Source: a virus
Virus record (IMG/VR): IMGVR_UViG_3300035162_001325
Location: 1-24,089 of that record
Length of the DNA: 24,089 bases
Strand: one strand, 5' to 3'
Under the pieces are notes generated by a model. The model saw only the letters and a list, made by a program, of their open reading frames with translations, made no database searches and was not told where the DNA came from. Position 1 is the stretch's first letter; each line of letters opens with the position of its first letter. Both the position numbers and the translations under genes were made by a program. Shown one piece after another: positions 6,279-14,670 of the stretch.

Positions 6279-8258
6279 ATGAGCCGCGTTGTCCGCATTC
6301 AGACTAATTTTTCTTCGGGTGAAATCGATCCGCTGTTACGCGCCCGCGTCGATCTCGAGCAGTATTACAACGCCCTGCAAACCGCGACGAACGTGGTGGT
6401 GCAGCCGCAGGGAGGCGTGAAGCGCCGAGACGGTCTGAAATACATCGCCGAGCTCCCCGCTGCGGCCAATCCGCAGTCTGGCGTCAGGCTGATCCCGTTC
6501 GAGTTTAGCGTTGACGACAGTTATATGTTCGCCCTGGTAAACCAGAAAATTTTCATTTTTCGGGCTGGCGCACTGGTCACGAATATCAACGGCACCGGGA
6601 ACGATTTTCTGGCGGTGAGCGCCATCACATCGGCAATGCTCTCCAAAATCAGACACGCGCAATCTGCCGATACCATGATCTTGGCGCACGAAGATCTGAC
6701 GCCTCTGAAAATTGTTCGCGGCGCAACCAATAGTGATTGGACCGTATCGGCGATTACCTTTACGAACCCGCCGCAATATCCGTTTTCCATAACGTCATCC
6801 AATCCAGCCGCCGACATCACCCCCACCGGCACAACTGGCAACGTTGAGATCACTGCGAGTGCTGGCGTTTTTCTCGCTGCCCATGAAAACCAGTACATTA
6901 ACGTAACCGGCACATATGGCCGCATTCGCATAATTGAATTTGTCAGCACCACAAAGGTCAAAGGATTTTGTGAAATTGGTCTGTTTGACACAACCGCGAT
7001 TGCTGCAAGTTCCTGGGAGCTCGAAACCGGATACGAAGATGCCTGGAGCGCTACTCGCGGATATCCGGTATCGCTTACGTTCCACGAAGGCCGGTTATAT
7101 TTCGCGGGGAGCCGGTCGCTGCCAACGACGTTCTGGGCCAGTGTCGTCTCAAACTTTTTTGATTTTGAGCTTGGCGAAGGATTGGACGATCAGTCTGTCT
7201 CGGCCAGCATCACCACGTCCAGCCTAAACGCAATCGTCGATGTTTTCAGCGGTCGCGATTTGCAGATTTTCACAACAGGCGGCGAGTTTTATATACCGCA
7301 ATCCGTGGGTGAGCCGATCACGCCCGGTAATCTCACGGTGAAGGTCGCCACCAGAAACGGCGCGAAGCCAGGTGTGCCGGTTGCCGGTCTGGATTCCGGT
7401 ACAATCTTCGTACAGCGCCAGGGCAAAAGTTTGAATGAACTTCTGTTTACGGATGCGGAGCTCGCGTACACGACCGCAGCACTCAGCCTGTTATCCGGCC
7501 ATCTTCTCAAATCGCCGACCGATATGTCGATCCGCCGCGCGACATCGACCGAGGAATCCGACCGACTTTTTATAGTCAACGGCGACGACGGAACCATGTC
7601 AGTGTTTTCGCTCAATCGCGCGCAACAGGTAATCGCGCCGAGCTCTTTCACGACGGACGGTAATTTTGAAGCGGTCGGCATAGACATTGATACGGCCTAT
7701 GTGATCGTCAAGCGGACCATCGGCGGCGCGGCAAAGTATTATGTCGAGATATTCGATAGCACGCTGCACACCGACAGCGCCGTTTATTCGGCCTCTGCAA
7801 GCGCTACAGGAGCAGCAGCGCAGCTTGAGGGTAAACTGCTCGATATCATAGTGGATGGCAACGTACAGGCTGATAAAACAGTGTCTAGCGGCACTGTAAC
7901 ATTCGACAACGCCAGCGCGTCCAACTACGAAATTGGTCTACCGTTCGCGATCTCAATTGTGACGATGCCGGTCGAGCCCAGGCTGCAATCCGGCTCGATC
8001 AAAGGATTTAAAAAACGGATTCTCGAGGTCAATGCCGAGGTCCACGACAGCCAGGCTATGACGGTCAACGGCCAGCTTGTCGCGTTCCGGCAGTTCGGCG
8101 AGGACGTGCTGGACAGTTCTGTCCAAAAATTTACAGGCATAAAAAAGGTCGGCCCACTTCTGGGCTACACCGATGAGGGAACGATCACGGTGTCTCAATC
8201 TGTTCCACTCGACCTGAATTTGTTGGCGCTTGATTATAAATTATCGGTGGGTGTCTAA
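6279..8258 (+). CDS. Tail tubular protein B / nozzle protein (T7 gp12-like)
   Basis: This 659-aa protein starts with the signature QTNFSSGEIDPLLRARVDL (residues 8-26) followed by YYNALQTATNVVVQPQGGVKRR (residues 29-50), conserved in phage tail nozzle or stabilisation proteins. The body is beta-rich, and AWSATRGYPVSLTFHEGRLYFAGS-type sequence near the centre matches the propeller-like region of this family. In T7 (gp12, 794 aa) it forms the long end of the tail channel. It adjoins tubular protein A with no spacer (TAA then ATG), as in T7-like phages, and is followed directly by the first core protein gene. Confidence 0.88.
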   Translation: MSRVVRIQTNFSSGEIDPLLRARVDLEQYYNALQTATNVVVQPQGGVKRRDGLKYIAELPAAANPQSGVRLIPFEFSVDDSYMFALVNQKIFIFRAGALVTNINGTGNDFLAVSAITSAMLSKIRHAQSADTMILAHEDLTPLKIVRGATNSDWTVSAITFTNPPQYPFSITSSNPAADITPTGTTGNVEITASAGVFLAAHENQYINVTGTYGRIRIIEFVSTTKVKGFCEIGLFDTTAIAASSWELETGYEDAWSATRGYPVSLTFHEGRLYFAGSRSLPTTFWASVVSNFFDFELGEGLDDQSVSASITTSSLNAIVDVFSGRDLQIFTTGGEFYIPQSVGEPITPGNLTVKVATRNGAKPGVPVAGLDSGTIFVQRQGKSLNELLFTDAELAYTTAALSLLSGHLLKSPTDMSIRRATSTEESDRLFIVNGDDGTMSVFSLNRAQQVIAPSSFTTDGNFEAVGIDIDTAYVIVKRTIGGAAKYYVEIFDSTLHTDSAVYSASASATGAAAQLEGKLLDIIVDGNVQADKTVSSGTVTFDNASASNYEIGLPFAISIVTMPVEPRLQSGSIKGFKKRILEVNAEVHDSQAMTVNGQLVAFRQFGEDVLDSSVQKFTGIKKVGPLLGYTDEGTITVSQSVPLDLNLLALDYKLSVGV

Positions 8259-8870
8259 ATGGCAGAACTTGCAGTAGCCGCGAGCGTTGTCAGCGCGATA
8301 GGCACCATGAAATCGGGCTCGGCTCAGAAAGCGATGTACGACGCCCAGGCCGCGCAAACGATGGTTCAAGCGCGCAGCAACGTGATCAAGTCGCGGCGTG
8401 AGGCTCTCAAATACAAACAGGACGGGGTCGCTGTCCTGGATAAAATGCGAAAGACAATTGCAACCGTTTCCGCGCGCGGCGCAGCCGGATCCATTGACCC
8501 ATTCAGCGGATCCACCGGCAACCTCCAGATCAATATATTTGACCAGGGATACTTGGATTTCTCGATCAATACAGACAATACGAACATGGCGCGCGAAAAC
8601 ATGAACATCATACAGAAATCCGCCGAGTATCAGGCCGGGATCTATCGCGCGGCAGGCAAGCAAGCCAAGCAATCGGCAATGTTTAAAGCGGTTTCATCTG
8701 TCGCGATGGCGGGTTTTAATTACGGACAGGGGTTTGTTGGTGGCAGTGCTGGTGCGGGCATAGGTAGCGCTGGCCAATCAACCAGCCAATTCGTGTCGGG
8801 TTACGGCGCACCGATAGGCGGCGGTCCTGCTGGGTTTAGTCCTGGTGGCTCTGGGTACAGTACAATCTGA
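8259..8870 (+). CDS. Internal virion/core protein (T7 gp14-like)
   Basis: The 203-aa product is about the size of T7 gp14 (196 aa) and occupies the same place. It begins with an alanine-rich hydrophobic stretch (MAELAVAASVVSAIGTMKSG) that could insert in membrane, followed by a long helix with many Ala, Gln, Lys and Arg. The middle carries VSARGAAGSIDPFSGSTGNL and the glycine-rich C-terminus (about residues 155-200) looks flexible. In T7 the homologous-position protein is ejected and forms a pore in the outer membrane. The Shine-Dalgarno is GGTGGG about 7 nt before the ATG. The stop overlaps the next gene (TGATG). Confidence 0.75.
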   Translation: MAELAVAASVVSAIGTMKSGSAQKAMYDAQAAQTMVQARSNVIKSRREALKYKQDGVAVLDKMRKTIATVSARGAAGSIDPFSGSTGNLQINIFDQGYLDFSINTDNTNMARENMNIIQKSAEYQAGIYRAAGKQAKQSAMFKAVSSVAMAGFNYGQGFVGGSAGAGIGSAGQSTSQFVSGYGAPIGGGPAGFSPGGSGYSTI

Positions 8871-11140
8871 TGGCCCCCAGATATCCCACATATCAACGGT
8901 CGGCACAGCTAAGCGCCAGCATTGTCACGCCGCCCAACATCGACCAGGCCGCTCTCCGCGAACAGGCCAAAGGTTACGCCAGCATGGCGGAAGGCGCCGA
9001 CCGCGTGATGAATTTCGCGTTCAAGGAAGGTGAGAAAAGAGCAAAATCTCGCGGCACAGCATCCGGTGCGGCAGATCCGACAGGCACTCTTGAGCAATTC
9101 GGCGGTCAGCGGCCAGTAAGTAATTTTGAGCAACAGGCCGCATTCGACGCGGCGGTGGGTTTGGCGTCTGTCGAGATCGAGACGGAAGCGCGCGTGGCGA
9201 TGCAGCAGACAATGCTGCGGTACCAGAAGGACAAGGGCAACCCGCAGGATTTGCAGCAGGAGCTCGACGACATCCGCGAGGGTTACGCCAGCGCTGTTGA
9301 TGATCTCGATCCGCTGTCTGCCGCCAAACTGAACGCGAAACTCAGCGCAGCGGGTCAATCGCTATTCCTGAACTATTCCGCTGATGATCTGCGTGTGCAG
9401 GAAAAAGAGCGCCAGGCGCAGGGCGAGGCACTGTTTGCCGATGCCAAACGCGAGGCCGATACCCTGGGGCGCCAAACCGGATCCGATGACGACCTAGCGA
9501 CGATGCTCGCATATTACACCGACAGCGCCGAGCAACTCGGCCAAACCGGCACACCCGCTTTTGCGCGCCGCATCGAGACAATCAAAAACGATTTTCATAT
9601 TGCTCGCGTTCGCGGTGCGTTTGAAAAGTCAGGTGACAAAGAAACGTTCATCGAAGAATTCCGCGACGACCTGGACAAAGGCACGGGCCTGGCGCGCGGT
9701 TTATTCGAGGCCGACAAGAAGACCCTGGGCAACGAGCAACTGACCTGGATGCGTGGCGACCTGGCCGCGAAAAGACGCGCAGCGACAGAACATAAAGCGC
9801 AGCTTCGGGCTGACATTAGAGATATCGGAAGCGATGTTCGCGAGATCAACAAACTTGTAGGCCAGAATTTCGAGCAAGGTCGTGAAAAAATTGCAAGGCT
9901 GGTGAAGCGCGCCACCGACACAGGCGATAAAGAATTAGAAAGAGACGCCCTCGCGCTGCAAGCAAATGTGGCAACCATGTCGTACTTTCGCAAAGCCTCG
10001 CCTATGGCGATTCGCGCAGCAGCAACAGCATTCGAGAAGCAAGCAAACGCGGATCGTGACGTAAATCCATTTGAAGCCTCCCGGATCACGATGCTGCGGA
10101 AAATGGCAGATGCCGCCGAGGCAGGGCTCAGCAAAACCGCTGATTACCATAACGAAGTAAATCCCGAGGCGCCGTTCGCGCCCATCACACCGGACTCCCG
10201 TTCAATGCAATCGCGCGTCGAAGCGGCGGACGATTTTGCTGTTTCGATGGGGCTGCAACGAGCTCAGACATATCTCACGACCGGCGAAGCGAATTTTTAT
10301 GGTGATCGGTTGGCCGATTCAGACACTAATGAACAGATCGCGATATTTACTCAGCTATACGCCGGGTTCGGCAAGGCAACGCCGACAGTCATGCAGCAGA
10401 TTGCCAAATCCAATCCTATTGCGGCGCGGATCGGTGGGATGACGTATGCCAGCGGCGACGTGGACTTTGCTCGTCAAACACTCAACGGTTTTAACGCGAT
10501 GAGCCCTGGACCTGGATTACCGGGCCAAACATTAGAAAAAGAAAACAGTGATGTCATAGAAGCGGAGATCGCCAGGGTTATGCCGAATATGCCTGGTGAC
10601 GAATATGCCAGAGTGTTGCGTACAGCCGAAGCTGCCGTAATTGGATCGCGAATTGCTAAGGCGCCGCTCGATGTTGGTAAACTCGACGTAGTTGAAAAAC
10701 TGGTGAACCAGGTGCTCGGCGCGAAGTATGTCAACGGTGAGCAATTTGGCGGCGCAGCTAATTATAGCGGTCGCTCCGTGATGGTTCCCAATTCCGTCCG
10801 CGCAGAGGGTGGGCTCGAGGATCTGATCAAGGGAAGACGTGTCAACGCGCCAATGCGAGGGCGACAGACGGGGACTTCGGGATTCTCTCGGGGTGTTACG
10901 GATTATCAAGGCGGCATAACCGGTGAAGAATTAGCCGATATAGGTATCGTTTTATATATGCGCGGCAAGCCTATCGCCATCGATGACAAGTTCCGCGAAT
11001 CCATCATGCCGAAAACCTTCGACGGCAAATCTGTCTATCTGACCATCGGCAACACCGACCAGGCGCTACAAGATGCTAACGGTGATTATGCGCTGATCGA
11101 CCTCGATGCCTTGATGAACGTTCGCAACGCGGGGTACTGA
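8870..11140 (+). CDS. Internal virion protein (T7 gp15 position)
   Basis: The 756-aa product is close in length to T7 gp15 (747 aa) and sits between the gp14-like and gp16-position genes. The opening PRYPTYQRSAQLSASIVTPPN and NIDQAALREQAKGYASMAEG-type helix are familiar from podovirus core proteins. The rest is predicted largely alpha-helical, rich in Ala, Asp, Glu, Lys and Arg, without a signal peptide or clear membrane segment. I see no lytic transglycosylase motif. Such proteins are stored in the capsid and ejected to build the periplasmic channel for DNA entry. The start shares a base with the preceding stop, and its stop overlaps the next start in the same way, suggesting matched production of the core proteins. 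Confidence 0.72.
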   Translation: MAPRYPTYQRSAQLSASIVTPPNIDQAALREQAKGYASMAEGADRVMNFAFKEGEKRAKSRGTASGAADPTGTLEQFGGQRPVSNFEQQAAFDAAVGLASVEIETEARVAMQQTMLRYQKDKGNPQDLQQELDDIREGYASAVDDLDPLSAAKLNAKLSAAGQSLFLNYSADDLRVQEKERQAQGEALFADAKREADTLGRQTGSDDDLATMLAYYTDSAEQLGQTGTPAFARRIETIKNDFHIARVRGAFEKSGDKETFIEEFRDDLDKGTGLARGLFEADKKTLGNEQLTWMRGDLAAKRRAATEHKAQLRADIRDIGSDVREINKLVGQNFEQGREKIARLVKRATDTGDKELERDALALQANVATMSYFRKASPMAIRAAATAFEKQANADRDVNPFEASRITMLRKMADAAEAGLSKTADYHNEVNPEAPFAPITPDSRSMQSRVEAADDFAVSMGLQRAQTYLTTGEANFYGDRLADSDTNEQIAIFTQLYAGFGKATPTVMQQIAKSNPIAARIGGMTYASGDVDFARQTLNGFNAMSPGPGLPGQTLEKENSDVIEAEIARVMPNMPGDEYARVLRTAEAAVIGSRIAKAPLDVGKLDVVEKLVNQVLGAKYVNGEQFGGAANYSGRSVMVPNSVRAEGGLEDLIKGRRVNAPMRGRQTGTSGFSRGVTDYQGGITGEELADIGIVLYMRGKPIAIDDKFRESIMPKTFDGKSVYLTIGNTDQALQDANGDYALIDLDALMNVRNAGY

Positions 11141-14100
11141 TGTTTCTCTCCCGCACAGATGAAATCCGCGCAATATCCGAGGCATCGCTGACCCCTGCCG
11201 AGGGTTATGAAACCGGGTTTATCGAGAACCTGAACACAAGCATAGACGCTGTTAGATTTCTCGATACGCATCGAGCCGAGCAAGATGCCATCATCAAAGT
11301 GCTCGAGCCGTTTGTCGAAGCTGCGGGGAGTGATCACAATCCTGGATTTTTCCGCGATGCTCTAAACGGTTCGTCCCGTGCTCGCGCAACGGGCAGACTG
11401 CGGCAATTTGATGAGATTGATGAAGCCTCGATGCCGGAGGCGCCGTTTTACGAATACCGTATGCGGTTGCAAAAGATGAACGCCGCGCTCGAGGCCGAAG
11501 GCAAGCCAACAATTTCCGAGGAGCAGGTCAACGAAAAGGCGCGCGAAATAGCGTTGAAAGCGCGCTCTGACCAGCAGGATATATCCTCGCGCTCGACAAC
11601 CATGGGCGATGTCGGCTCACTGTTGGGCGGCGCTTATTCAGAGATGCGGTCCCTGCTCCGCTCTCCGGCTGCGCCGAGCCTGGTTGCTGGTGCATCGATC
11701 AAAGCTGGGATTCTGAAAACCGCACTGGTCGAGGGCGTGATCGGCGCAAGCCAGGTGGCACTGGCACAGCCCGATGTTGCGAAATGGTACGGATCGCTCG
11801 GCCTCAAATACACCTCCGAAGATTTCCAGCGCAACGTGTTTAGCGCTTTTGTTGGCGGCGCTGCGTTCGGTGGATTGGTCAAGAGCGTCATTAAAGTAGC
11901 GCCGATTGCTCGGGATTACGCTGATCCCGTGGGTGCGCTCGGTCGCGAGATATCGAAGCAGGTAGACGAAACAAATCTATTCGAGGTCGATCAGGCGCTC
12001 CGAAACATGAGCGAAAAGGATGCGATTGCCGGTCTGAAAGCGCTCGAGAAGGCTGGCGTCCCGATCAACAATGAAGCCGCTGCGGTGATCCGCCAGGTGG
12101 CAAACGATGACGCTGACGAGAACCCGCTTCTCGGTGACGGCCTCGATGCCCAGGCTGAGCACCTCGAGCGCCAGTTAGCCGTAGAGCTCGCCCTGGACGC
12201 CGACGAGATCCCGGTGCTGACGGACAAGCCAGCAATCCCGCCGAAGGTTCCCGACGACATCAATCATTACGACAATCTCGATGGTACTGTTTTCCGTTTT
12301 GATCCCGACGAGATCGGGGTCGATGCGGAGACATTCCAATATAAAAGCGGCGGCGATCAACAGGGCGTGACCGACAAGTACCGCGCAACAACAGTCTGGG
12401 ATCCGTTCAAGGCGGGTCAAATTCTTGTTTACGAATACGCTGATGGGCGGAAAGTGATCGCTGATGGGCATCAACGTCTTGGCATGGCAAAGCGGATTAA
12501 GGCCGCAGACCCATCTCAGAAGGTAATTCTGTACGGTAGCGTTTTGCGCGAGCAGGACGGAATAACGCCTGAGATGGCAATGGTGATTGCGGCGAGAAAA
12601 AACATCACCGAGGCAATCGACGCCCCAGGCAACAAAGTCATAGATGCGGCCAAACTCGAGAGATCGGTGCCTGGTGCGTTGGACGATCCTTCTTTACCAG
12701 TTGGCACGAGTTTAATACGGACGGCCCGTGACCTGGTAAATCTGTCCGACGAAAATTTCGGCATGGTCGTCAATGAAATCGTACCGGCAAACTATGCGGC
12801 AATTGTTGGGCGACTAGTCGATGATCCGGGCAAACAGAACGCGATCCTGCGGATCCTGGTAGAAACAAACCCGGCCAACGTTACCCAGGCCGAGGCCATT
12901 GTCCGCCAGGCGCGTCAAATTGAATTTCGTGAGGCGACCCAGGAAGGTCTATTCGGCACTGAGGAATTCACAAAATCGTTGTTTGCCGAGCGCGCCAAAG
13001 TTCTCGACGCCACACTGAAGCGGCTGCGAACCGACAAAAAAGTATTCAACAGCCTGGTCGAAAACCAGAACCGCATCGAGGCGGAGGGCAATCAGCTCGA
13101 CGCCGACTCAAATATCTCCAGGAGCATGACAGATGGCCAAGCGCTCGAAATCATCGCGGCGCAAGCAGACCGCAAAGGCGGCATCGCCGACGCCCTCAAC
13201 CTCGCAGCGCGTGAGCTCGCCGATGGCAGACCCCTCACAGAAGTCAGCCGCAACGTTGCCGATGCTGTCAGACGAGCAATTGACGACGGCGATATCGATG
13301 GCTCAACTGTACGTCTTCAAGGACGCGGTATCGATGTTGAAGCGGAAGGGGATCGCCTCGCGGCAGGTCCAGAACGGCTAGACGAATTTGACGAGCCAAA
13401 CGGCAAAGGATCTCAGGACCAGGCCGATGCGTCAGAAACGACACTGCGCGAGGAAACGGAGATCACAGAGGCCGCTCAGCCGGACGAAGCGCTGCGGGAA
13501 GACCTTGGGCGCGTAGTCGATGAGGGTGCAACGCCGGAACAGATTGACGCGCATCCAGCGGTCACGGACGCCCTCGAGCGCGCTATGGCAATCCCTCTCA
13601 CAAAAGAGGTTGAGGGCTATGGCGGCGATGCCTGGCGCGCCGGTCGAGAGTTTCGCTTTGGCAATGAAACGGTTGTCGGCTACGAAGCCGGTGTGCAGCG
13701 TTTATATGAGAACGCGAAACGGCTCGGCTGGGAGGATGACGGTAAAACTTTCCCTGGGCAGATCGAACAAGGCCGTCGCGCGACGATCATGCTCGGCCCT
13801 CCTGCCAGCGGTAAATCCTATTTTGCCAACAAAGTTGCCCAGGCGCGCAACGCGGCAATTGTAGATAGTGACGAAGCCAAAAAGGTATTGCCGGAATACG
13901 GTGGCGGGATTGGCGCTACGGCTGTTCACGCAGAAAGCACCACACTGGCCGAAGAAGTTTTGCGTAAAGTTATATCGAACGGCGATAATTTCGTAATACC
14001 GCGCACAGGTAAGGCGTTAAGCGAAATAGAACCGATCATCGCGCAGTTAAAAGAGAACGGCTATGAGGTCGATATCATTTTGATGCAGGTCAGCGCCGAC

Positions 14101-14670
14101 ACTGCTTACACGCGCATGATTAGCCGATTCATTAAGACCGGCAGATTGATACCGCCCGACGTTGTGCGTGGTGTTGGTGATAATCCACAGATCACATATA
14201 ATGCAGTTAAATCAAAGGCAGACAGATATGCCCAAATCGAAAACGAAAGCCCCATCGACAGCGCAAAAGGCGTCCTCGATGAAGGCCCAGACAGCCCCCT
14301 CCAAGACGTTGACTTACGACTACGACGAGGATCAGAGGTTAGCGGACGAGAGCCTGATCGCCTGGATGCGACAGAACCTACCGCCCAAGGTGAACAAGCC
14401 TTAATCGAGGGCGTTGCCCCTATTACATCTGCGACACGCGCCCAGGCCGGTGTTGATGCACCCATGTCAGGCGGCGCTCGGCCTATGGATGAGGGTCTAT
14501 TCGACACTGGATCGCGCGCGCAGATGGATCTCCTGGACATGGCCATTCCTGTCGGACAGCGCATTGATGATGCCGGTGAGCTCGTCGCCGAGACCCAATC
14601 CGTGCGCGATATCCTGACTGAATTTGATAACGACAAATCCATGCTCGACAGATTGAAGGATTGCGTATGA
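11140..14670 (+). CDS. Large internal virion 'polyvalent' protein: ParB/DdrB-like plus zeta-toxin-like kinase
   Basis: This 1176-aa protein lies at the T7 gp16 position, so it is probably packaged and ejected. Residues 1-380 look like a core protein, with small-residue-rich segments (e.g. VFSAFVGGAAFGGLVKSVIK). Residues about 390-510 resemble a ParB/DdrB-like domain: VWDPFKAGQILVYEYADGRK followed by IADGHQRLGMAKRI, with DGHQR at 442-446. Residues about 875-1015 resemble a zeta toxin-type kinase: Walker A GPPASGKS at 886-893, candidate catalytic acids in VDSDEAKK (D909, D911), HAES at 930-933, and R992, R996 and R1002 in RMISRFIKTGR. Zeta toxins phosphorylate UDP-N-acetylglucosamine; the substrate here is unknown. 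Linkers are acidic. The architecture fits phage 'polyvalent' proteins that act in the new host at infection. Domain calls are by motif recognition only. Confidence 0.8.
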   Translation: MFLSRTDEIRAISEASLTPAEGYETGFIENLNTSIDAVRFLDTHRAEQDAIIKVLEPFVEAAGSDHNPGFFRDALNGSSRARATGRLRQFDEIDEASMPEAPFYEYRMRLQKMNAALEAEGKPTISEEQVNEKAREIALKARSDQQDISSRSTTMGDVGSLLGGAYSEMRSLLRSPAAPSLVAGASIKAGILKTALVEGVIGASQVALAQPDVAKWYGSLGLKYTSEDFQRNVFSAFVGGAAFGGLVKSVIKVAPIARDYADPVGALGREISKQVDETNLFEVDQALRNMSEKDAIAGLKALEKAGVPINNEAAAVIRQVANDDADENPLLGDGLDAQAEHLERQLAVELALDADEIPVLTDKPAIPPKVPDDINHYDNLDGTVFRFDPDEIGVDAETFQYKSGGDQQGVTDKYRATTVWDPFKAGQILVYEYADGRKVIADGHQRLGMAKRIKAADPSQKVILYGSVLREQDGITPEMAMVIAARKNITEAIDAPGNKVIDAAKLERSVPGALDDPSLPVGTSLIRTARDLVNLSDENFGMVVNEIVPANYAAIVGRLVDDPGKQNAILRILVETNPANVTQAEAIVRQARQIEFREATQEGLFGTEEFTKSLFAERAKVLDATLKRLRTDKKVFNSLVENQNRIEAEGNQLDADSNISRSMTDGQALEIIAAQADRKGGIADALNLAARELADGRPLTEVSRNVADAVRRAIDDGDIDGSTVRLQGRGIDVEAEGDRLAAGPERLDEFDEPNGKGSQDQADASETTLREETEITEAAQPDEALREDLGRVVDEGATPEQIDAHPAVTDALERAMAIPLTKEVEGYGGDAWRAGREFRFGNETVVGYEAGVQRLYENAKRLGWEDDGKTFPGQIEQGRRATIMLGPPASGKSYFANKVAQARNAAIVDSDEAKKVLPEYGGGIGATAVHAESTTLAEEVLRKVISNGDNFVIPRTGKALSEIEPIIAQLKENGYEVDIILMQVSADTAYTRMISRFIKTGRLIPPDVVRGVGDNPQITYNAVKSKADRYAQIENESPIDSAKGVLDEGPDSPLQDVDLRLRRGSEVSGREPDRLDATEPTAQGEQALIEGVAPITSATRAQAGVDAPMSGGARPMDEGLFDTGSRAQMDLLDMAIPVGQRIDDAGELVAETQSVRDILTEFDNDKSMLDRLKDCV
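13133..13381 (+). CDS. Candidate overprinted gene inside the polyvalent protein gene (first)
   Basis: An 82-aa ORF in the +1 frame relative to the host gene starts at ATG 13133, with AGGAG at 13120-13124 giving an 8-nt spacing. The first half is basic and Ser/Pro-rich (MAKRSKSSRRKQTAKAAS), which could be a shadow. The second half reads like real protein (LSDEQLTTAISMAQLYVFKD, then AVSMLKRKGIASRQVQNG). By hand count, host-frame codons across the second half have G or C at the third base in only 15 of 42, against 25 of 39 directly after the ORF ends, as expected if another frame constrains those bases. It falls in a linker, host residues 665-747. No function is suggested. A biased linker without a second gene is the alternative. 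Confidence 0.35.
   Translation: MAKRSKSSRRKQTAKAASPTPSTSQRVSSPMADPSQKSAATLPMLSDEQLTTAISMAQLYVFKDAVSMLKRKGIASRQVQNG
14228..14404 (+). CDS. Candidate overprinted gene inside the polyvalent protein gene (second)
   Basis: A 58-aa ORF, in the same +1 frame as the candidate at 13133, starts at ATG 14228 (AAAGG at 14214-14218 is a weak Shine-Dalgarno). An in-frame ATG at 14201 is an alternative start. The start is Lys/Ser/Ala-rich and resembles the other candidate; the end (YDYDEDQRLADESLIAWMRQ, then NLPPKVNKP) looks like an ordinary acidic helix plus tail. Host-frame codons over 14314-14400 are unusual for this phage (runs of CGA, CTA, TTA, GGA; G or C at third base in 11 of 33). It lies after the kinase domain, host residues 1030-1088. 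Function unknown; it may be only a shadow. Confidence 0.33.
   Translation: MPKSKTKAPSTAQKASSMKAQTAPSKTLTYDYDEDQRLADESLIAWMRQNLPPKVNKP

Noticed and set aside
13520-13864. 114-aa plus-strand ORF within the polyvalent gene, in the frame of the two overprinting candidates
   Set aside because: It is Arg/Ser-rich like a typical shadow, runs into the zeta-like domain, and shows no ribosome site I could identify. It also shows that high third-base G/C in this frame alone means nothing, so I relied on the host-frame dip for the other two.
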